A DNA stretch of 64,000 nt from Nitrospira sp. (GTDB lineage: Bacteria > Nitrospirota > Nitrospiria > Nitrospirales > Nitrospiraceae). Made by a program: the position numbers and the translations under genes. Every line of letters starts with the position of its first letter. Position 1 is the stretch's first letter. The stretch lies in the NCBI GenBank assembly GCA_036984305.1, contig BQWY01000001.1, positions 1,302,001 to 1,366,000 on the forward strand. The letters are read 5' to 3'. This document shows, in pieces, positions 1 to 7,333 of this stretch. Under the pieces are notes generated by a model. That model saw nothing but the letters and a program-made list of their open reading frames with translations, was not told the origin of the DNA and ran no database searches.

Positions 1-206
1 CACGCATCCAGGCAAAGACGGCAGCTTTCGAGGCACCGTGACGCATCGAACTTGAACGGCGGTGTGGAGAGCCAAGCGCCGGTTGGACAGATGGGTACAC
101 ACACCGATTGGTGCGTGCAGCGGTCGGGATGACGAACCAGGTGATCACGAACGAGCATCATGGGTTTGACTCCTTCGAAGAGACCTTGTGAGAAGATCTC
201 GAACAT
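1..206 (-). CDS. 4Fe-4S ferredoxin-like protein (3' end cut by window edge)
   Basis: Reading leftward from the ATG at 204-206 gives about 68 residues that run off the window. Two cysteine clusters are visible: C-x6-C-x3-CP followed by TGAW, and then C-x3-C-x2-C-x3-C. This is the pattern of a bacterial ferredoxin that binds iron-sulfur clusters and carries single electrons in the cytoplasm. A second in-frame start lies at the Met-Met pair near 164. The gene lies 20 nt after an unknown gene and closes a leftward group that also contains a 2Fe-2S ferredoxin. It may be an electron carrier or a small subunit of a larger oxidoreductase; the missing 3' part would decide. Confidence 0.6.
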   Translation of the reverse strand, partial: MFEIFSQGLFEGVKPMMLVRDHLVRHPDRCTHQSVCVPICPTGAWLSTPPFKFDASRCLESCRLCLDA

Positions 207-226
207 ATTCTTTTTCGGAATGCTGC

Positions 227-640
227 TCACGTCCACTCCTTGACCAGATTCTTCAGGCGATCTTTCAACTCCGGAATCGATTCGAGATTGTTCTGGATCG
301 CACCGAGGATCTTTTCGAGTCGGGCCGCACGGAGCGCTTCTCGATCCTTCTTCACCAGCCGGTCGTACTCGGCATACGCCGCCGCGTGCTCGCCCTCCAA
401 GTAGGGTCGAGCTGCCTGTAGGCATTCACCCAACTCATAGGGTTCGGGCGTGTAGCTTGGCGTGACGAAGAACGACCCATCCGAGAAGACGAGCGCGATC
501 GAGCCGGCTTTGCTCTTCAACGGGATAGCCGTCTTGAGGGTTTTCCCGGCAGCCTGCTCCCACGAGCGCAGCAGGCCGGGAAATTGCTTCATAAAGGCGA
601 CCTTTTCGGCATTCGCCTTCCATTTCTCTTCCGTGGTCAT
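227..640 (-). CDS. Conserved hypothetical protein in redox cluster
   Basis: This encodes 137 residues with no signal peptide or membrane segment. The first half looks like a small alpha/beta domain, with strands around residues 40-65 (the stretch IALVFSDGSFFVTP). The second half is charged and helical and probably forms a coiled coil. I do not recognise a family. Its start lies 7 nt after the stop of the 2Fe-2S ferredoxin gene and it is followed 20 nt later by the 4Fe-4S ferredoxin gene, so co-transcription and a redox-linked role are plausible inferences only. Confidence 0.6.
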   Translation of the reverse strand: MTTEEKWKANAEKVAFMKQFPGLLRSWEQAAGKTLKTAIPLKSKAGSIALVFSDGSFFVTPSYTPEPYELGECLQAARPYLEGEHAAAYAEYDRLVKKDREALRAARLEKILGAIQNNLESIPELKDRLKNLVKEWT

Positions 641-647
641 GATGCAA

Positions 648-998
648 CTAGGTTGAGAGCGGTGGCAATGTCGATGGGATTGGATGGTTCGGCATAACCA
701 GCCGCGTCACGACTTCGCCCTTTATCACATGCCGTTCCATGATTTCCGTCGCATCGGCTGCAGTCTTGACTTGATACCAGACGCCCTCTGGATAGATGAC
801 GACGCTGGGTCCTTGGGCGCAGTGGTCCAGGCAGCCGGCTTTGTTGGCTCGTACCACGCCTTTGAGGTTCAATCGCTTGGCCTCCTGCTTGAAATGCGCG
901 TGGAGGGCTTCAGACCCCAGCTTCGAACAACTCCCGCGAGGATCGTCTGGGCTCCGCTGATTGATACAGACAAAGATATGTCGCTTGAATCCCGGCAT
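648..998 (-). CDS. (2Fe-2S) ferredoxin domain protein
   Basis: This encodes 116 residues of the thioredoxin-fold 2Fe-2S ferredoxin family, the type also seen as NuoE-like domains and free ferredoxins. Four cysteines are present in the expected arrangement: one after the first strand (FVCINQ), one in GSCSKLG, and two in AGCLDHC. The strand VVIYPEGVWYQV after them is typical of the family. The ATG at 996-998 is preceded by GGAAG and fits the family's usual N-terminus; the reading frame is open further upstream but that part has no family character. The gene lies between a zinc-ribbon gene and an unknown gene with gaps of 11 and 7 nt. The likely role is cytoplasmic electron transfer; the partner is not visible. 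Confidence 0.82.
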   Translation of the reverse strand: MPGFKRHIFVCINQRSPDDPRGSCSKLGSEALHAHFKQEAKRLNLKGVVRANKAGCLDHCAQGPSVVIYPEGVWYQVKTAADATEIMERHVIKGEVVTRLVMPNHPIPSTLPPLST

Positions 999-1009
999 TG
1001 CTTTCTTCC

Positions 1010-1384
1010 CTACGATACTGCGGTCGTTTGAGCGTGGAGGTCGTTCAGCAGTTGGGTCACATCCGTCAGCGGCAACAAGGGGGATGGCGTGGAAGCGGCT
1101 CCCACAATGGTCGCGATCTCCCGGACGCGCAGTTGCGCGCGTTGCCGCTCCTCCGCACGTTCGAGCGCTGAGGCGTCCCCATGCTTGAGCTTGTCGAATT
1201 CCGTACGAATGTCGCGTAAGTCGCGCTGCAGATTTTTCATCATCGAACAGGGCTCGCAATACCACTTGGGACTCTGGTCAGTGGAGGGAGACAGTCGATC
1301 ATAGGCACGACCGAAAAAGTCTTTCCCGAGCGAGAGTTTCATCAGTGGCCCGGTTTGGGCGCCGCATCCATCGCATGTGGTCAT
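1010..1384 (-). CDS. Zinc-ribbon and coiled-coil protein, function unknown
   Basis: This encodes 124 residues. Near the N-terminus sits a CDGC pair and about 37 residues later a CEPC pair, a four-cysteine zinc-ribbon arrangement. It is followed by a charged helical stretch of about 50 residues, probably a coiled coil, and a short hydrophobic C-terminal helix. The start at 1384 is chosen because the zinc ribbon begins there; an in-frame ATG six codons upstream is also possible. It is the first gene of the leftward redox group and lies divergent from alanine dehydrogenase. I cannot assign a function. Confidence 0.6.
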   Translation of the reverse strand: MTTCDGCGAQTGPLMKLSLGKDFFGRAYDRLSPSTDQSPKWYCEPCSMMKNLQRDLRDIRTEFDKLKHGDASALERAEERQRAQLRVREIATIVGAASTPSPLLPLTDVTQLLNDLHAQTTAVS

Positions 1385-1507
1385 GGAGTCCCATCCTCTC
1401 ATGCTGAACAACGACAAAATAAAAGTGTACAACAGGGCTGTTTGGGCTGTCCATCGGCTTGGCTCTCCAGTCTGTCGCAAAACAGTGTGCCCAACGGCCG
1501 GACCGTT

Positions 1508-1513
1508 TATAAT
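1508..1513 (+). promoter_or_regulatory. Likely -10 element of the alanine dehydrogenase promoter
   Basis: A perfect TATAAT lies 34 nt before the alanine dehydrogenase ATG. No good -35 hexamer is present at the right distance, so this may be a weak or activator-dependent promoter. Confidence 0.4.
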
Positions 1514-1547
1514 GGATTCGAACGGTGGGGATCCAAGCGGAGGCGTC

Positions 1548-2651
1548 ATGATCATCGGCGTACCGAAGGAAGTCAAAGATCAGGAATATCGCGTGAGCCT
1601 CACGCCGGATGGCGTCCGAACGCTCGCGGGGAGAGGGCATCGGGTCCTGGTCGAAGCTGCCGCCGGAATGGGCTCTGGATTTTCCGACGACGACTATCGG
1701 GCCGCCGGGGCGGAAGTCGGCCAATCCAAGCATGCGGTGTTCGCAGAGGCCGAAATGATCGTGAAGGTCAAGGATCCCCTGGTCGAAGAGTGTAAGCAGC
1801 TCCGACCTCGGCAGACGCTATTTACGTTTTTGCATTTGGCCTCCTTGCCGGACGTGACGAAAGCGCTCATGGATGCAAATGCGGTTGCCATTGCCTATGA
1901 AACGACGGAAGAACCGGACGGGAGCCTGCCCATGCTCAAGCCGATGAGCGAAATTGCAGGTCGCATGTCGGTGCAGATCGGTGCGCACTATCTCGAGCGT
2001 GGGCATGGAGGGGCCGGCGTGCTTCTGGGGGGCGTGCCGGGGGTGGCCCCGGCCGACGTGGTAGTGTTGGGAGCCGGGGTGGTTGGCAGCGCGGCGACGC
2101 GTATGGCCGTCGGCCTCGGTGCCCATGTGACCGTGATTAATCTGGACTTGGAGCGCCTCCGGGCCCTTGACGAGGAGTATCACGGACGGGTGGTCACTTT
2201 GGCCGCCAATCAGGCAGCCATCGATCGCGCCGTTGTGAATGCAGATCTCGTGATTGGGGCCGTGCTTGTCGCTGGGGCCAAGGCGCCCAAGCTTGTGAGT
2301 CGGGCAACCGTCGGCCGTATGAGGAGGGGGTCTGTGATCGTCGATGTGGCCGTGGATCAGGGGGGTTGCTTTGAGACAACAAAACCGACCACGCACTCCG
2401 ACCCGACCTATCAAGTGGATAGTGTGATTCATTACTGTGTGTCGAACATGCCGGGCATCGTCCCGCATACCTCGACGATGGCCTTGACCAACGCCACACT
2501 GCCCTTTATCGTCCGCCTTGCTTCCGAGGGAGTCGCGGAAGCGATTCGATCGGATCGCGCACTGGCCAAGGGGGTGAACGTGATGGATGGTCGCGTAACG
2601 TGCAAGCCGGTTGCGGAATCGCATGGGCTCGCCTACCACCCCTTGACGTAA
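1548..2651 (+). CDS. ald: Alanine dehydrogenase
   Basis: This enzyme interconverts L-alanine and pyruvate plus ammonium using NAD(H) in the cytoplasm. The product has 367 residues, the usual length. It begins with the family N-terminus (IIGVPKEVK). It carries the substrate-binding Arg15, the catalytic Lys75 in VKVKDP and His96 in LHLAS, and a Rossmann glycine motif ([11 protein letters not shown]) near residue 170. The ATG at 1548 follows GGAGG at 1539-1543; the frame is open upstream but that part is not homologous. It appears to be monocistronic, with tRNA-Pro 32 nt downstream. In a Nitrospira-type organism it would provide ammonium assimilation or alanine breakdown. Confidence 0.95.
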   Translation: MIIGVPKEVKDQEYRVSLTPDGVRTLAGRGHRVLVEAAAGMGSGFSDDDYRAAGAEVGQSKHAVFAEAEMIVKVKDPLVEECKQLRPRQTLFTFLHLASLPDVTKALMDANAVAIAYETTEEPDGSLPMLKPMSEIAGRMSVQIGAHYLERGHGGAGVLLGGVPGVAPADVVVLGAGVVGSAATRMAVGLGAHVTVINLDLERLRALDEEYHGRVVTLAANQAAIDRAVVNADLVIGAVLVAGAKAPKLVSRATVGRMRRGSVIVDVAVDQGGCFETTKPTTHSDPTYQVDSVIHYCVSNMPGIVPHTSTMALTNATLPFIVRLASEGVAEAIRSDRALAKGVNVMDGRVTCKPVAESHGLAYHPLT

Positions 2652-2683
2652 TGGGCTGTTCTCCTTTAAGGAATCATTTCAGT

Positions 2684-2760
<77 letters not shown>

Positions 2761-2780
2761 TACCGCACTTCGTGAGACCG

Positions 2781-2856
2781 GCGGGCTCATCAGGCTCAGC
2801 CTCTCTTCATTGACGCCCGTCGAGAGACACCTCCAGGGATTGAGCTGTTCAGGTTC
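2781..2856. repeat. First copy of an imperfect 76-nt intergenic repeat
   Basis: This copy and the one at 2942-3018 share most positions, including GCGGGCTCATCAGG at the start, CCTCTCTTCATTG, CGAGAGA, and TTGAGC followed by GTTCAGGTTC at the end. Internal pairing is possible between CTCTC and GAGAG and between GCTCAG and TTGAGC. No reading frame is conserved between the copies, so a structured RNA or a repeated DNA element is more likely than a peptide. It starts 21 nt after tRNA-Pro. Confidence 0.6.
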
Positions 2857-2941
2857 CTACCAGCGGCTCACCGGTGTAGCCCTCTTCCTTGACGCTCCCG
2901 GGACGACACCATAAATAGTTTCCCCGTTTTTCTGGTGGGAT

Positions 2942-3018
2942 GCGGGCTCATCAGGCGCGGCCTCTCTTCATTGCGCCTGCCGAGAGAGACGTCTCCAGAG
3001 ATTGAGCCGTTCAGGTTC
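2942..3018. repeat. Second copy of the imperfect intergenic repeat
   Basis: This is the second copy of the element at 2781-2856, about 161 nt further on. It carries a perfect 7-bp inverted pair CAGGCGC/GCGCCTG that the first copy lacks, and keeps the CTCTC/GAGAG pair. The rest of 2761-3217 holds no gene that I can support. Confidence 0.6.
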
Positions 3019-3187
3019 GTGTCGGTAGGAGATCGCCCCCCAAGTCTGCAACTCTGCCGTTCCGGTCAATGACGCAACGTAAGGGGCGTGGAGCGCGACC
3101 TACAAGAGGCGCGCGGTCAAGAAACTTTTTGAATCTAAAAGGCAGACATCGTAGGTCGGATTCTCCCATTTCCTTGTGCTCTCAAGT

Positions 3188-3196
3188 TGTTATGAT
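3188..3196 (+). promoter_or_regulatory. Possible extended -10 promoter for acylphosphatase
   Basis: TGT followed by TATGAT forms an extended -10 element 22 nt before the acylphosphatase ATG. No convincing -35 is seen, as is common for extended -10 promoters. The predicted leader would be very short. Confidence 0.3.
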
Positions 3197-3217
3197 ACTC
3201 TGCCAGGAGCATTGACC

Positions 3218-3499
3218 ATGACCGATCTCGTACGGGCGCATGTGCTGGTGAGTGGACGGGTTCAAGGAGTGGCCTTCCGAGCCTTTACAAGGGAACAGGC
3301 ATTGGACCGGGGATTGCGCGGGGGTGTCCGCAATCTGGAGGACGGACGCGTGGAGGCCTTTCTCCAAGGCCCTCGGGCCGATGTCATGGCCCTGATCGAC
3401 ACGCTGCGTGTCGGCCCCCGTCTTGCGCGAGTCGATGACGTGGCTGTCAGTTGGAGCGAGCCGATCTCCGCTGAAGCGACGTTTAGTATTTGGTACTGA
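3218..3499 (+). CDS. acyP: Acylphosphatase
   Basis: This encodes 93 residues, the normal size of this small cytoplasmic enzyme, which hydrolyses carboxyl-phosphate bonds such as acetyl phosphate. The catalytic signature is present: GRVQGVAFR carries the phosphate-binding loop and the essential Arg. A second motif follows (GGVRNLEDGRVEAFLQG) with the catalytic Asn. ATG 3218 is chosen because AGGAG lies at 3205-3209; the reading frame begins 14 codons earlier without a ribosome site. The sigma-factor gene follows after 38 nt, so the two may be co-transcribed. Confidence 0.9.
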   Translation: MTDLVRAHVLVSGRVQGVAFRAFTREQALDRGLRGGVRNLEDGRVEAFLQGPRADVMALIDTLRVGPRLARVDDVAVSWSEPISAEATFSIWY

Positions 3500-3537
3500 A
3501 GACCGACAAGTAGATACGCACGTACGGGGATTCGTTG

Positions 3538-4488
3538 ATGGGCTACGCCAATCGCAAGGCCAAGCGGGCGAACGAGCGCGATGAAGACGCCACGGTAGAG
3601 GACCCCGGTCCCTGGGAGGGCGAATCGGCTAAGGAGTCTCGCGGGGAAGGGCGGACAGAGGGCTTTGATACGGTCAAGACCTACCTGAAGGAAGTCCGGC
3701 GCTCAACGCTCCTGAATTTCAAGCAAGAGCAAGAGCTGGGGAAGCGGGTGATGGCGGGAGATGAACTCGCCCGCAATCAGATGATCGAGTCGAATCTCCG
3801 GCTGGTTATTAGTATCGGCAAACGGTACATGAACCGAGGGTTTCCCTTTGCCGATATCGTGGAAGAGGGCAATCTTGGCTTGATCAAGGCGGTCGAAAAA
3901 TTCAACTACAAGCGAGGATTCCGTTTCAGTACCTACGCCTCGTGGTGGATTCGGCAGTACATCGAGCGGGCCATCATCAATCAAGCGAAATTGGTCCGGT
4001 TGCCGGTCCACGTCGTCGAGCGCCTCAATCGGTTCCTCGGGGACGTGGAGCGAATGGTCCATGAGCGCGGACGCGAGCCCACCGTCGACGAGATCGTGAC
4101 GCGGACCAAGTTATCGAAGGATGACGTCGAAGACCTCAAGCAGTTGATCCGGACGACCTGCTCGCTCGATAGCCCGATTAACGAACGGAGCGATACCTTT
4201 CTGAAGGACGTGATCGAGGATCCGATGGCGGTCTCGCCGGCCGACAGTGCCGAAGGGGTGCAGCGGCGGGAGGAACTCATGGGCTGGGTCCGCTCCCTGC
4301 CCGAAAAAGAGCGGATTGTGGTGATCGCGAGATTTGGACTTGATGGAGGCGAGGCAAAAACGTTAGAAGAGATCGGCCGCGAGTTGGGGTTGACCCGGGA
4401 GCGGGTCCGCCAAATCGAAATGGCCGCGCTGGGTCGCATTCGTGCCGCACTGGAGCGGAGGACCTTGACGCAGGAAGATCTGCTCTAA
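3538..4488 (+). CDS. Sigma-70 family RNA polymerase sigma factor (RpoD/RpoS-type)
   Basis: This encodes 316 residues. After an acidic, charged N-terminal extension of about 45 residues come sigma regions 1.2 and 2. They include the core-binding and -10 recognition segment with [20 protein letters not shown] and [11 protein letters not shown]. Region 3 (REPTVDEI) and region 4 with a helix-turn-helix ([20 protein letters not shown]) follow. It lacks the large non-conserved region of housekeeping RpoD, so an RpoS-like or secondary group 2 role is the best inference. GGGGA at 3526-3530 precedes ATG 3538; a TTG one codon earlier is less likely. apt follows 14 nt later with a GTG start. Confidence 0.9.
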   Translation: MGYANRKAKRANERDEDATVEDPGPWEGESAKESRGEGRTEGFDTVKTYLKEVRRSTLLNFKQEQELGKRVMAGDELARNQMIESNLRLVISIGKRYMNRGFPFADIVEEGNLGLIKAVEKFNYKRGFRFSTYASWWIRQYIERAIINQAKLVRLPVHVVERLNRFLGDVERMVHERGREPTVDEIVTRTKLSKDDVEDLKQLIRTTCSLDSPINERSDTFLKDVIEDPMAVSPADSAEGVQRREELMGWVRSLPEKERIVVIARFGLDGGEAKTLEEIGRELGLTRERVRQIEMAALGRIRAALERRTLTQEDLL

Positions 4489-4502
4489 CCGTTGTCGAGC
4501 CG

Positions 4503-5018
4503 GTGAACTACAAAGCGCTCATCCGAGAAGTTCCCGACTTTCCCAAGCCGGGGATCCTGTTTTACGACATCACCACGCTGCTCAAGGACGCACGGGCCTT
4601 TCAAGCCGTTGTCCGCGACCTTCGCGACGAGTTTCAACCCCGATCCGTTACCAAAGTCGTTGCGATCGAATCACGGGGTTTCATTTTTGGTGGGGTCTTG
4701 GCCACAGAGTTGAACGCCGGGTTCGTGCCCGTGCGCCGTCCCGGGAAGTTGCCGGCCGACACCTTCGAGGTGCAGTACGATTTGGAATACGGATCCAACT
4801 CGCTCGCGATCCATCGCGATGCCATCAGCCCCGGAGAACGCGTGCTCATCGTCGATGATCTCCTCGCCACCGGCGGCACGGCCGAGGCAACGGTGAACTT
4901 GGTCCGGCAGTTGGGTGGCGAAGTCGCCGGGCTCGGTTTTTTGGTCGAACTGAAGTTCCTGCACGGACGCAGTCGTTTGACCGGACATCATATTTTTGCT
5001 GCGGTGGCCTATCCCTAA
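4503..5018 (+). CDS. apt: Adenine phosphoribosyltransferase
   Basis: This enzyme joins adenine and PRPP to form AMP in purine salvage. The product has 171 residues, the usual length. It shows the family N-terminus (IREVPDFPKPGILFYDIT), the ESRGFIFG segment, and the PRPP-binding loop VLIVDDLLATGGTAEA. It starts with GTG, 14 nt after the sigma-factor stop, with no strong Shine-Dalgarno sequence, which suggests translational coupling. Confidence 0.95.
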   Translation: MNYKALIREVPDFPKPGILFYDITTLLKDARAFQAVVRDLRDEFQPRSVTKVVAIESRGFIFGGVLATELNAGFVPVRRPGKLPADTFEVQYDLEYGSNSLAIHRDAISPGERVLIVDDLLATGGTAEATVNLVRQLGGEVAGLGFLVELKFLHGRSRLTGHHIFAAVAYP

Positions 5019-5081
5019 CGGTCCTCATCCGATCGCCAACCCTGTGGCGTTGCGCGCCCACGGAGAAGGGGTTGGCCAGTC

Positions 5082-5110
5082 TTGTAAATCGATAGGTGCC
5101 GTGCTATAGA
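5082..5110 (+). promoter_or_regulatory. Sigma-70-type promoter for the DksA-like gene
   Basis: TTGTAA at 5082-5087 and TATAGA at 5105-5110 are separated by 17 nt, and TGC directly precedes the -10 as an extended element. The start codon of the DksA-like gene lies 53 nt downstream. Confidence 0.5.
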
Positions 5111-5162
5111 TGCCGGACTTTTTTGCCCCCCAAGGCGCCCGTGCGCTTCGTAAGAGGACCCT

Positions 5163-5753
5163 ATGGCATCCAAACCGCAGCCTAAGAAGAAAGCCCCCAC
5201 CAAGACCAAACCCGTCATGGGTTCAAAGCCGGTGGTGGCGTCCGGGCACTCCGAAGGCGCCAAGCCGACGACGAAGCCGGTCGTCTCGGCGAAGGACGTG
5301 TCGCGGATCGCCGCGTCTCTGCAGCAGGCCGAATCGCAAGCGCGGCGACAGATTGTCCTGACCCCCGAGCAGGAACGCCGACGCGACACTCTGCATCGGA
5401 TGTTGATGACCAAACGACAAGAAGTCATGAAGGAAATAGGTGGCAGTCTGGGCCAGTCGGTAGCCGAAGACCAACATCGACTCGAGGCCGCCAAGGACAT
5501 CGGCGATCAGGCGATGATGGATCTTGAGCGCGAAGTCGACATCTCTCTCATGGAGATGCGCAATCGGAAGCGGCAGCTGATCGACGAGGCTATGACCCGC
5601 TTGGCCGAAGGCACCTACGGGATCTGCGCCGAGTGCGGTGTCGAGATCAGTGAGAAGCGGCTGGCGGTGGTTCCGTTTGCGAAGCTCTGCGTCGAGTGCC
5701 AGGCTCGAACGGAGTTGCTCGAGCGGATCGAAAAGGAAGAAGATCGCGATTAG
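5163..5753 (+). CDS. TraR/DksA family zinc-finger regulator
   Basis: This encodes 196 residues. The first 40 are rich in Lys and Pro and look disordered. The middle (about 60-140) is a long coiled coil. The C-terminus carries the DksA-type four-cysteine finger: CAEC, then CVEC about 21 residues later, with the preceding signature GTYGIC. DksA-type proteins enter the secondary channel of RNA polymerase and alter transcription, often with ppGpp. The basic N-terminal tail is an addition compared with typical DksA. ATG 5163 lies just after AGAGGACCCT, a weak ribosome site. It lies between apt and queC, with a promoter of its own. Confidence 0.88.
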   Translation: MASKPQPKKKAPTKTKPVMGSKPVVASGHSEGAKPTTKPVVSAKDVSRIAASLQQAESQARRQIVLTPEQERRRDTLHRMLMTKRQEVMKEIGGSLGQSVAEDQHRLEAAKDIGDQAMMDLEREVDISLMEMRNRKRQLIDEAMTRLAEGTYGICAECGVEISEKRLAVVPFAKLCVECQARTELLERIEKEEDRD

Positions 5754-5898
5754 CCCGCATCCAGCTCTATCCGGTATCGCCTCATTGCCGTTTCCCTTTC
5801 GACTCGTTCTGGCTGAGCGCGCCCCCCTTGTTTACGCCATTGCAACCGGTCATCCGGTGATAAGCCACGGATTCGGACCTGGCACGGCATGAGACACG

Positions 5899-6591
5899 AT
5901 GGAATCGATCCGGGCCGTCATCCTTGCCAGCGGGGGACTGGACTCGACGGTTACAGCCGCCGTAGCCCGCCGTGATGGGTGTGCTCTTTTTTTTCTGACG
6001 GTTCGCTACGGTCAGCGGCACGGGCGGGAAGTGGACCAGGCTCGGGCGGTCGCGCAGGCTTTCGGCGTCGTCGATCATCTCATCCTCGATCTGGATTTGC
6101 GCCCGATCGGCGCCTCGTCGCTGACGACGTCGGCCGCAGTGCCGAAGGATCGTTCGGTGTCGGCGCGTGAGGATCGCATCCCGTCGACTTACGTGCCCGC
6201 GCGCAACACGATCTTTCTGTCGCTCGCCACAGCCTATGCCGAGTCGGTGGGAGCGGAACGAATCTATCTCGGTGCCAACGTTGTGGACTACTCCGGATAC
6301 CCGGATTGCCGTCCTGAATTTCTCGAGGCGTTTGAGAGCGTGGTCCGCGTGGGGACGAAGGCTGGGATCGAGGGTGCCGGCCTTCGGATTTGCGCCCCAC
6401 TGCTTCGGCTCACCAAGGCCGACATTGTCAGACTCGGGGCGGGTCTGGGAGTCCCATTTGAGTTGACGCACAGTTGCTACGACCCCACACCGGAGGGCCA
6501 TGCCTGCGGGCACTGTGATAGTTGTCTGATTCGCCTCGAGGGCTTCCGGCTTGCAGGGCTAGCCGACCCCATCTCCTACGCAGATCGATAA
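5899..6591 (+). CDS. queC: 7-cyano-7-deazaguanine synthase (QueC)
   Basis: This enzyme converts 7-carboxy-7-deazaguanine to preQ0 with ammonia and ATP, in the queuosine tRNA-modification pathway. The product has 230 residues, as usual. The ATP pyrophosphatase P-loop SGGLDST lies at residues 11-17. The zinc site is formed by C-x9-CGHCDSC in the C-terminal part. The PARNT motif of the family (STYVPARNTIFLS) is present. The small gene at 6601 begins 9 nt downstream. Other queuosine genes are not in the window. Confidence 0.95.
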   Translation: MESIRAVILASGGLDSTVTAAVARRDGCALFFLTVRYGQRHGREVDQARAVAQAFGVVDHLILDLDLRPIGASSLTTSAAVPKDRSVSAREDRIPSTYVPARNTIFLSLATAYAESVGAERIYLGANVVDYSGYPDCRPEFLEAFESVVRVGTKAGIEGAGLRICAPLLRLTKADIVRLGAGLGVPFELTHSCYDPTPEGHACGHCDSCLIRLEGFRLAGLADPISYADR

Positions 6592-6600
6592 GGAATGCGC

Positions 6601-6774
6601 ATGCGTGTGTCGAACGAAGAATTCTTCATGTACCTCACTATCGCGTTGATCGTACTCGTGCCCCTCGGGGCGCGGCTCTACCGCCGATTGACGATGAAAC
6701 GCACGGCCGCCATGTTGCGGGACCAGTTCGGAAAGGAAGACGGAGGCGGCCCCGGGCCGTCCGGTTCGACATGA
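6601..6774 (+). CDS. Small single-pass membrane protein, 57 residues
   Basis: This short frame encodes an acidic start (MRVSNEEFF), one hydrophobic helix of about 18 residues (YLTIALIVLVPLGARLY), and a basic then Gly-rich tail. The basic segment after the helix suggests an N-out, C-in topology. AAGGA at 6589-6593 gives a good distance to ATG 6601; the in-frame ATG at 6595 is too close. It lies 9 nt after queC and 13 nt before the cytochrome c gene, so it may be an accessory to the cytochrome. This is inferred from position only. Confidence 0.6.
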   Translation: MRVSNEEFFMYLTIALIVLVPLGARLYRRLTMKRTAAMLRDQFGKEDGGGPGPSGST

Positions 6775-6787
6775 AAGGGAAGGCGCG

Positions 6788-7189
6788 ATGATGTGGCAGC
6801 TCCGACGATCCGTGACGGCAGGCGGCACACTTGGGATGGCGACCCTGGTCCTTTGGAGCGGGCTCCTCGTAGGGGTATCGTGTGCGAAACAGGAGTCGGC
6901 TGAAATCCCAGGCGCCTATCAGGCCGGCGCACAGCTGTTCGGTGCCAACTGTGCGCGATGCCATGGCGAGCGCGGGGTTGGCACCGATCATGGTCCGCCG
7001 CTGGTCCACAAGATTTACGAGCCGGGTCACCATCCCGATATCGCGTTTCAGCGCGCGGCCGCCAACGGTGTACGGGCACACCATTGGAAGTTTGGCGATA
7101 TGCCACGTGTTGAGAGTGTCGCCCCGTCTGAAGTCGAGCAGATCATCGGGTACGTTCGCTGGTTGCAACGTGAGGCTGGTATCGAGTGA
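6788..7189 (+). CDS. Monoheme cytochrome c, exported
   Basis: This encodes 133 residues. An N-terminal hydrophobic export segment (about 12-30) ends in VSC, so the mature protein may be a lipoprotein, though the lipobox is not canonical. The heme-binding CARCH motif sits at about residue 56. A GDMPRV stretch near residue 107 supplies the likely axial Met of a class I cytochrome. The C-terminal helix (IIGYVRWLQREAG) packs against the heme in this family. It would carry electrons in the periplasm. A small membrane-protein gene precedes it by 13 nt. Confidence 0.9.
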   Translation: MMWQLRRSVTAGGTLGMATLVLWSGLLVGVSCAKQESAEIPGAYQAGAQLFGANCARCHGERGVGTDHGPPLVHKIYEPGHHPDIAFQRAAANGVRAHHWKFGDMPRVESVAPSEVEQIIGYVRWLQREAGIE

Positions 7190-7333
7190 AGTGAGGCGTT
7201 CCTTCGCCCGGTCAATTTCTGAGATCGGTTTGACAGGGGGAATTTCCGATCAGTAAGCTACGTACGAGGGCATCGGCCGATGCAAGCGCCTGATGGCGCG
7301 GGTCGGTACTTATCACGCGAAAGGGAGGTCGCT

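Noticed and set aside
2781..3018. CRISPR-like repeat pair
   Set aside because: Only two imperfect copies of about 76 nt exist, with no regular spacers or adjacent cas genes, so it is not a CRISPR array.
7232..7261. Promoter TTGACA with TAAGCT before the SPFH gene
   Set aside because: The -35 is perfect but the -10 matches consensus at only three positions, so it was not listed as a feature.
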